Assembly (NCBI RefSeq): GCF_023555415.1
Contig: NZ_JAKRYL010000007.1
Span: 1-64,000, forward strand
DNA length: 64,000 nt
Origin: Halalkalibacter alkaliphilus
GTDB taxonomy: Bacteria > Bacillota > Bacilli > Bacillales > Bacillaceae_D
Reading direction: 5' to 3'
The translations under genes and the position numbers were made by a program. This document shows, piece after piece, positions 60,013-64,000 of the stretch (positions are counted from its first letter, which is position 1; each line of letters starts with the position of its first letter). The notes beneath the pieces are model-generated. The model was not told the origin of the DNA, searched no databases, and was given only the letters and a program-made list of their open reading frames with translations.

Positions 60013-62849
60013 ATTTTATAATCAAACCCTTTCTCTCCAAATACAGGTTGTTGAGGTGATTCCAGTCCCTCATTGTCAGCGGATTCCTCACTTTTATTAT
60101 TAAGCTGGCTATAGTTAATTCCATTTATCGAATAGCCGATTTCAGATAGCTTCGTAACAGCCATACCAACAAGAGGCTTCATCTTCTGTTGAAAATCAGC
60201 TTTATTATTTTTTAACGTTATTGACAGCTGGCGTTCTGCTGCTGATACAACAATTCCGATCTCCCCCATCTTAGGGGTTTCCATTAAAAAGTAGAGACTG
60301 CAATTCTCCCAGTCCACTTGTTGTCCTTCATTTCGAGAATTGACATATACTTGCAGGTTCTCAACTTTATCCTCTAGTAATAATGGAAGTTGGAAATACA
60401 AGCTTTGTAGATTGCTTTGTTGCTCAGATCTACTTAATAACTGCTGCCCGGTTACATTTGATAGAGCTTGATTAGCAAGCTGTTGTACACGAGAACCTTC
60501 TTCTTCTCCTCGCGCTAGTTGCATTAAAATCGATTTTAAATTTCGCTCAGATGATTCGTGCTGCTCACGTCCAGAAGCTAGTTGCATAGCTATTTCACTA
60601 TCTCGGTTTAGGCCAGCATTTCTCACCATTTCAAACATCGCCCGCGGGGAACCTTCTTGTACTGGTCCACGGGCAGTTTCAGTATATTTTGACCTAAAAG
60701 ATTGATTTGGTGTTTGTAATTCCCGTAATGCTTGTTCATTTGCAGCAGTATAATGCTTTACCCTCGTTTCAGATGGTTGAAATTGCAATCTTTCGACCTG
60801 TTGCTTTACATTACGAACAATTTCATTTGCTTCTCGATACTTTCCTCTTGCTAACAACTTTTTCGCTTCAGCTAATTGACTGCTTGCTAGCATCAATTGC
60901 CTTTCCGTCTTCATATCACTGAGCAACATCATTTCACTTTTTAAAATCGCATTATCTAAGTTTTTAATCGTCGTCTCAAGTAATGGTTTGGCCTGAGGTT
61001 GTGCTTGACTACGAAATTGCTCAATTTGTCTATTAACAAGGTCTAAATTTCGAGTAATATCTCGTTGAAGTTTCTTAAAATCGCTTGCCATTTGTGCCAT
61101 TTTTTCTGTAACTGTTGTAACAGCAATTGATTTACTAGCCATATCTACACTTGTTTGGAACGCTTCATTTTGAGTATAAGTGGTTGTTTCTTGCGGCCTT
61201 AATTGATTAATTTGCTTAATATCCTCAATTGCCTTCGCTATTTCTTGACGGGACTTTAATTCTCGCCCTTGTTGCTGCCACTCTCTTGCCTCACTGATTG
61301 ACTGCCTAAATTTATTTTGCTCTTCTGCAGTGAGAACTGGGTGACCACTTAGTAAAGAATCTACCTTTTGTATGGCTCGCTCTAAAGAAGCTTCCCTTCG
61401 AAGCGTCGTTTCTGCTTCTTTTGTCGCTTCTCTTAGATTATTTGCATGTAGATTTTCATTCGCCTTTTCTTTCGATAATGCTTCTGTTTTGATACTTTGT
61501 TCTACCGCGTTCAGAGCTTGCTGTAATCGGTCATTAGCCACATTTTGTAATTGAATGGCTTGACGCAATGACTTAGAAAGCTGATGACTTGTTTGGGCAT
61601 CTGAAGAAGTCATTTGCCTTATTATCGTTTCTATTTTTTCGCTAACAGAATGAGTTAAACCACCATGTACAATTTGTTGTCTAACATTTGCTAGAGCTTG
61701 ACTTGTTCCTTCATTGCTAGTTGATCGTTCAGCTTGTTGCAATGATTGAATCAATCTTTCATTAGAAATTTGATCAAGATGCCTTGATTCTGTTACCGCT
61801 CGATCAATCGATCGGCTAAATTCACGATCTATTTGGGACAAATTCGCTAAATGCTGTACTCGCTCAGCTGCTCTTTGAATTGACTCACCTGGAATTTCAT
61901 TTCGTACTTGCGTAATTTGATCAACTATTCGAGATCCATTTCCTTCTCGAGTTTGAGCTGCTTGTCCTCTGTCTTGTAGTCCTCTTGCTTCTCTTTCCAG
62001 ATGTTCAAGAGCTTGAATCATCCGCTCGACTCCTGTCCTCTCTTGGCCACTTGCAGCATCAGTTCTTGCATGCAAAGTCACACGTTCTAATTGGCCAGCC
62101 TGCTCTCGGCTCACTCGTCCACTTTGGATTAACCGTCTTTCGACTTGTTCGCTCGCTTGTTCAACAGTTCTCGCTTCATGAACATTTTGGCGTACTTCGC
62201 GGATCGCTTGGGCTTGAGTTGGCCGTTCCAACCGTTCTCTTTCAGCTGGATCAACTTTGAAATCACGGTCTATTTCTTTGGCCAAATCCGTTAGAACACT
62301 ATTTATAGGTCGTCCATGTAATGTTTCATGAATGGCACGTAAATGGACTGAAGTTACTTCTAACCTTTTATTCGCTAAAGCCTGAACCGTCTGTATCCGT
62401 AGATCTGATTGTCCTTCGTTCATATACTTTTGTAAGTCTCTTACAGCTTCCTTAGATAAAGCAACCCCTTTATCGAGTACGATAGCAGCAGCCTGTCTTA
62501 ACTCAGGTGTTGGCTGTTGTATTCCTAATTGACGTAATGTTTGAGTAACACCTTGCTGATGACCTTTCTCATGAGTTTTCGCCTGTTGAGTACCTCTTCC
62601 ACCCTCGTCATGAAGGACTCTAACTCGAATACGATCAGCTTCAGACCCAAGTACTTGAACTGTCGTACGTTCCCCTGATGGAATCCGACCATCAAATTTA
62701 GCTGCTACTTCTCTCCCCCTTACAGAAAGTAATGCTTCATTGTTACCCTTTTGTTCTTTCACGGTAACACGATATACGTCACCTTCTCTAAGTTGAATCG
62801 GTCGCTCTGATTGCTGTGTTGTATGTAAAGATTGTTGAATCTGCACCAT
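60009..62849 (-). CDS. Large FliK-like hook-length protein
   Basis: A 946-residue protein with a FliK-like plan: an N-terminal beta-rich domain (about 1-85, QLREGDVYRVTVKEQ, LLSVRGREVAAKF), a very long polar helical middle (about 90-790, rich in Gln, Arg, Glu, with ERATTS-type and QQ repeats), and a C-terminal domain (about 800-905: LPLLLEDKVENLQVYVNSR, then the LYFLMETPKMGEIGIVV segment) resembling the FliK substrate-switch domain that contacts FlhB. The next gene encodes FlhX, the FlhB-C homologue, which supports this. The B. subtilis counterpart by position is YlqG. I choose the ATG at 62849, with GGAG 7 bases upstream. Confidence 0.75.
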   Translation of the reverse strand: MVQIQQSLHTTQQSERPIQLREGDVYRVTVKEQKGNNEALLSVRGREVAAKFDGRIPSGERTTVQVLGSEADRIRVRVLHDEGGRGTQQAKTHEKGHQQGVTQTLRQLGIQQPTPELRQAAAIVLDKGVALSKEAVRDLQKYMNEGQSDLRIQTVQALANKRLEVTSVHLRAIHETLHGRPINSVLTDLAKEIDRDFKVDPAERERLERPTQAQAIREVRQNVHEARTVEQASEQVERRLIQSGRVSREQAGQLERVTLHARTDAASGQERTGVERMIQALEHLEREARGLQDRGQAAQTREGNGSRIVDQITQVRNEIPGESIQRAAERVQHLANLSQIDREFSRSIDRAVTESRHLDQISNERLIQSLQQAERSTSNEGTSQALANVRQQIVHGGLTHSVSEKIETIIRQMTSSDAQTSHQLSKSLRQAIQLQNVANDRLQQALNAVEQSIKTEALSKEKANENLHANNLREATKEAETTLRREASLERAIQKVDSLLSGHPVLTAEEQNKFRQSISEAREWQQQGRELKSRQEIAKAIEDIKQINQLRPQETTTYTQNEAFQTSVDMASKSIAVTTVTEKMAQMASDFKKLQRDITRNLDLVNRQIEQFRSQAQPQAKPLLETTIKNLDNAILKSEMMLLSDMKTERQLMLASSQLAEAKKLLARGKYREANEIVRNVKQQVERLQFQPSETRVKHYTAANEQALRELQTPNQSFRSKYTETARGPVQEGSPRAMFEMVRNAGLNRDSEIAMQLASGREQHESSERNLKSILMQLARGEEEGSRVQQLANQALSNVTGQQLLSRSEQQSNLQSLYFQLPLLLEDKVENLQVYVNSRNEGQQVDWENCSLYFLMETPKMGEIGIVVSAAERQLSITLKNNKADFQQKMKPLVGMAVTKLSEIGYSINGINYSQLNNKSEESADNEGLESPQQPVFGEKGFDYKI

Positions 62850-62913
62850 TCTCACGCTCCGCTCATCATAAATCTACTTTTATTATCGGTTCCATCTGAG
62901 AAGTTCTTTACTG

Positions 62914-64000
62914 TTATTCCTTTTCTTCTTTTTTCCAACCTCTCTGGACAATCCCTTCACCAAACCGTTCACGCAATTGATTAATTGTCTCATTAATTTC
63001 TTCTTTTTTTATTTCCTCTGAGTAAGTAAATAAGTCGAGCTGCTTATATGCATATTTTTTTTCAAGCAAATCATAGGTACTTACCCCTAGTAGACGGATA
63101 GCATTGCCGTTCCAAGCTTTCTCCACCAGTGCTTTTGCTTCAGTGAATAGCTCTTCTTCAGATTGGATAGGATTTAGGAGTTTATGGCTTCTTGTAATCA
63201 TTTTCCAATCGTAATAGCGAATTGTAATTTGTACTCCTCTTGCAAACATGTCTTTCTTTCGTAATCTTAGATGAACACGCCTTGCAAGATCTTCTAAGGT
63301 CGCTCTAATTATTTGGTCGTTTTTGGTATCTTTACGTAGTGTAGTTGAATGGCCAATTGATTTGTATTCAGAATAAGCATGTGGGTTAACAGGCCTGTCA
63401 TCATTTCCATTCGCTCTTTCTCTTAACTCTAATCCACGCTCTCCAAACTTTTTTAATAGGCGTTTTCTATCCGCAGCAGCTAAATCTCCTATAGTCAAAA
63501 TGTCCATATTTCTCCACTTACCAACTGTCCTTTTCCCAATTCCGTGCATTTCTTCTATTGGCAGCGGCCATAATTTCTGCTCTATTTCACGTTTTCGTAG
63601 AATAGTGATCCCATTTGGTTTTTTCATATCACTTGCCATCTTAGCTAGAAATTTATTTGGTGCAATTCCAATACTACAAGGGAGGTTGAGTTCACGTAAT
63701 ACAAGCTTCTGCATGTTTTTAGCTAGTTTTACGGGATCTTCTTCATGTAAATAAGACGTTAAATCAAGGTACCCTTCATCTATGGATACTTGCTGGACAA
63801 GAGGAGTATAGGTAAAAAGAAGTTCAAAAAGAGCTTTCGAAGCCGCACGATACCGATCCCCATTAGGTCTAAGGATGATTAGATTCGGGCATAGTTTCTT
63901 TGCTTGCCAAATAGGCATCGTTGTTTTTACCCCTTTAGCTCTTGCTTCATAACTGCTTGTTACAATAATCCCTCGACGTTCTTCCGGATTTCCTGCAATC
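62914..64000 (-). CDS. dinB: Y-family DNA polymerase IV, 5' end beyond the window
   Basis: A partial gene whose frame stays open to the window edge (upstream residues include RRGIIVTSSYEARAKGVKT), so the N-terminus with the first catalytic Asp is missing. Visible: SIDEGYLDLT (catalytic Asp-Glu) near the start of the listed part, IGIAPNKFLAKMASDMKKP, the helix-hairpin-helix MHGIGKRTVGKW, and a little-finger domain ending LRERFGEGIVQRGWKK. It performs translesion synthesis after DNA damage. Bacillus has two such enzymes (YqjH and YqjW); which one this is cannot be decided. Confidence 0.9.
   Translation of the reverse strand, partial: IAGNPEERRGIIVTSSYEARAKGVKTTMPIWQAKKLCPNLIILRPNGDRYRAASKALFELLFTYTPLVQQVSIDEGYLDLTSYLHEEDPVKLAKNMQKLVLRELNLPCSIGIAPNKFLAKMASDMKKPNGITILRKREIEQKLWPLPIEEMHGIGKRTVGKWRNMDILTIGDLAAADRKRLLKKFGERGLELRERANGNDDRPVNPHAYSEYKSIGHSTTLRKDTKNDQIIRATLEDLARRVHLRLRKKDMFARGVQITIRYYDWKMITRSHKLLNPIQSEEELFTEAKALVEKAWNGNAIRLLGVSTYDLLEKKYAYKQLDLFTYSEEIKKEEINETINQLRERFGEGIVQRGWKKEEKE

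Overview
The window looks like chromosome from a low-GC, endospore-forming, motile Bacillaceae, most likely an alkaliphile of the Alkalihalobacillus/Halalkalibacter type. Family resemblance, judged by eye, supports this: fur-yqzK-xerD-deoB, spoIIM, sda, a YjcZ-type peptide, YqzH, YezD and TnrA are Bacillus genes, and the 273-residue channel at 37.1 kb closely resembles the voltage-gated sodium channel NaChBac of an alkaliphilic Bacillus. No rRNA, tRNA, CRISPR array, prophage or complete insertion sequence was seen.

Layout. 0.4-5.7 kb (minus): nucleoside salvage (pdp, punA, deoB), xerD, yqzK and fur. 5.8-10.2 kb (minus): spoIIM, a PHP-domain protein, nudF, a DUF3866 protein and a membrane thioredoxin. 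10.4-19.4 kb: uppP, a carrier of the AEC family, a YhfK-like protein, a His-rich COG0523 GTPase, a UPF0316 protein, the ycgR-ycgQ pair and cstA with a small partner. 19.9-22.4 kb (minus): an antiterminator-controlled sugar operon (IIA, LicT-type regulator, fructokinase) with a visible RAT/terminator switch. 22.5-23.3 kb holds three small genes (YjcZ-like, sda, a CxxC/CxxC peptide). 23.4-25.8 kb: guanine riboswitch, xpt and a purine permease. 25.8-33.3 kb: mixed metabolic genes, including a DUF3231 gene broken by one frameshift. 33.3-36.9 kb: proline T-box and proBAC. 37.1 kb: the sodium channel, followed by a repeat-rich gap, then an aspartokinase gene. 41-54.7 kb: sulfur assimilation in two minus-strand blocks (siroheme synthesis at 41.9-44.8 kb; yezD-cysH-sat-cysP-cysC-sir-DUF3906 at 49.0-54.7 kb), separated by tnrA, a deacetylase, an acetyltransferase and a membrane-anchored subtilase. 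54.8-57.2 kb: small envelope genes. 57.3-62.8 kb (minus): a FliK-like giant protein, FlhX, FliS, flagellin and YaaR. The right edge cuts a Y-family DNA polymerase gene.

How they work together. The siroheme genes supply the cofactor of the single-subunit sulfite reductase encoded a few kb away, and CysP/Sat/CysC/CysH take sulfate to sulfite. Xpt and its permease share a guanine switch. ProB, ProA and ProC make proline from glutamate under tRNA-Pro control. The sodium channel and the flagellar genes fit sodium-based motility at high pH. FolE2 and the COG0523 GTPase are both families often tied to zinc shortage, but no standard Zur box was found near either.

No clearly new multi-gene system was found. 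The best candidates for a second look are a possible plus-strand structured RNA at 40.1-40.2 kb ending in a terminator, a leader with a terminator before an EamA transporter gene, the inverted repeat over the COG0523 promoter, the FliK-like/FlhX/flagellin cluster, two dispersed-repeat families, and the single-base frameshift in the DUF3231 gene.
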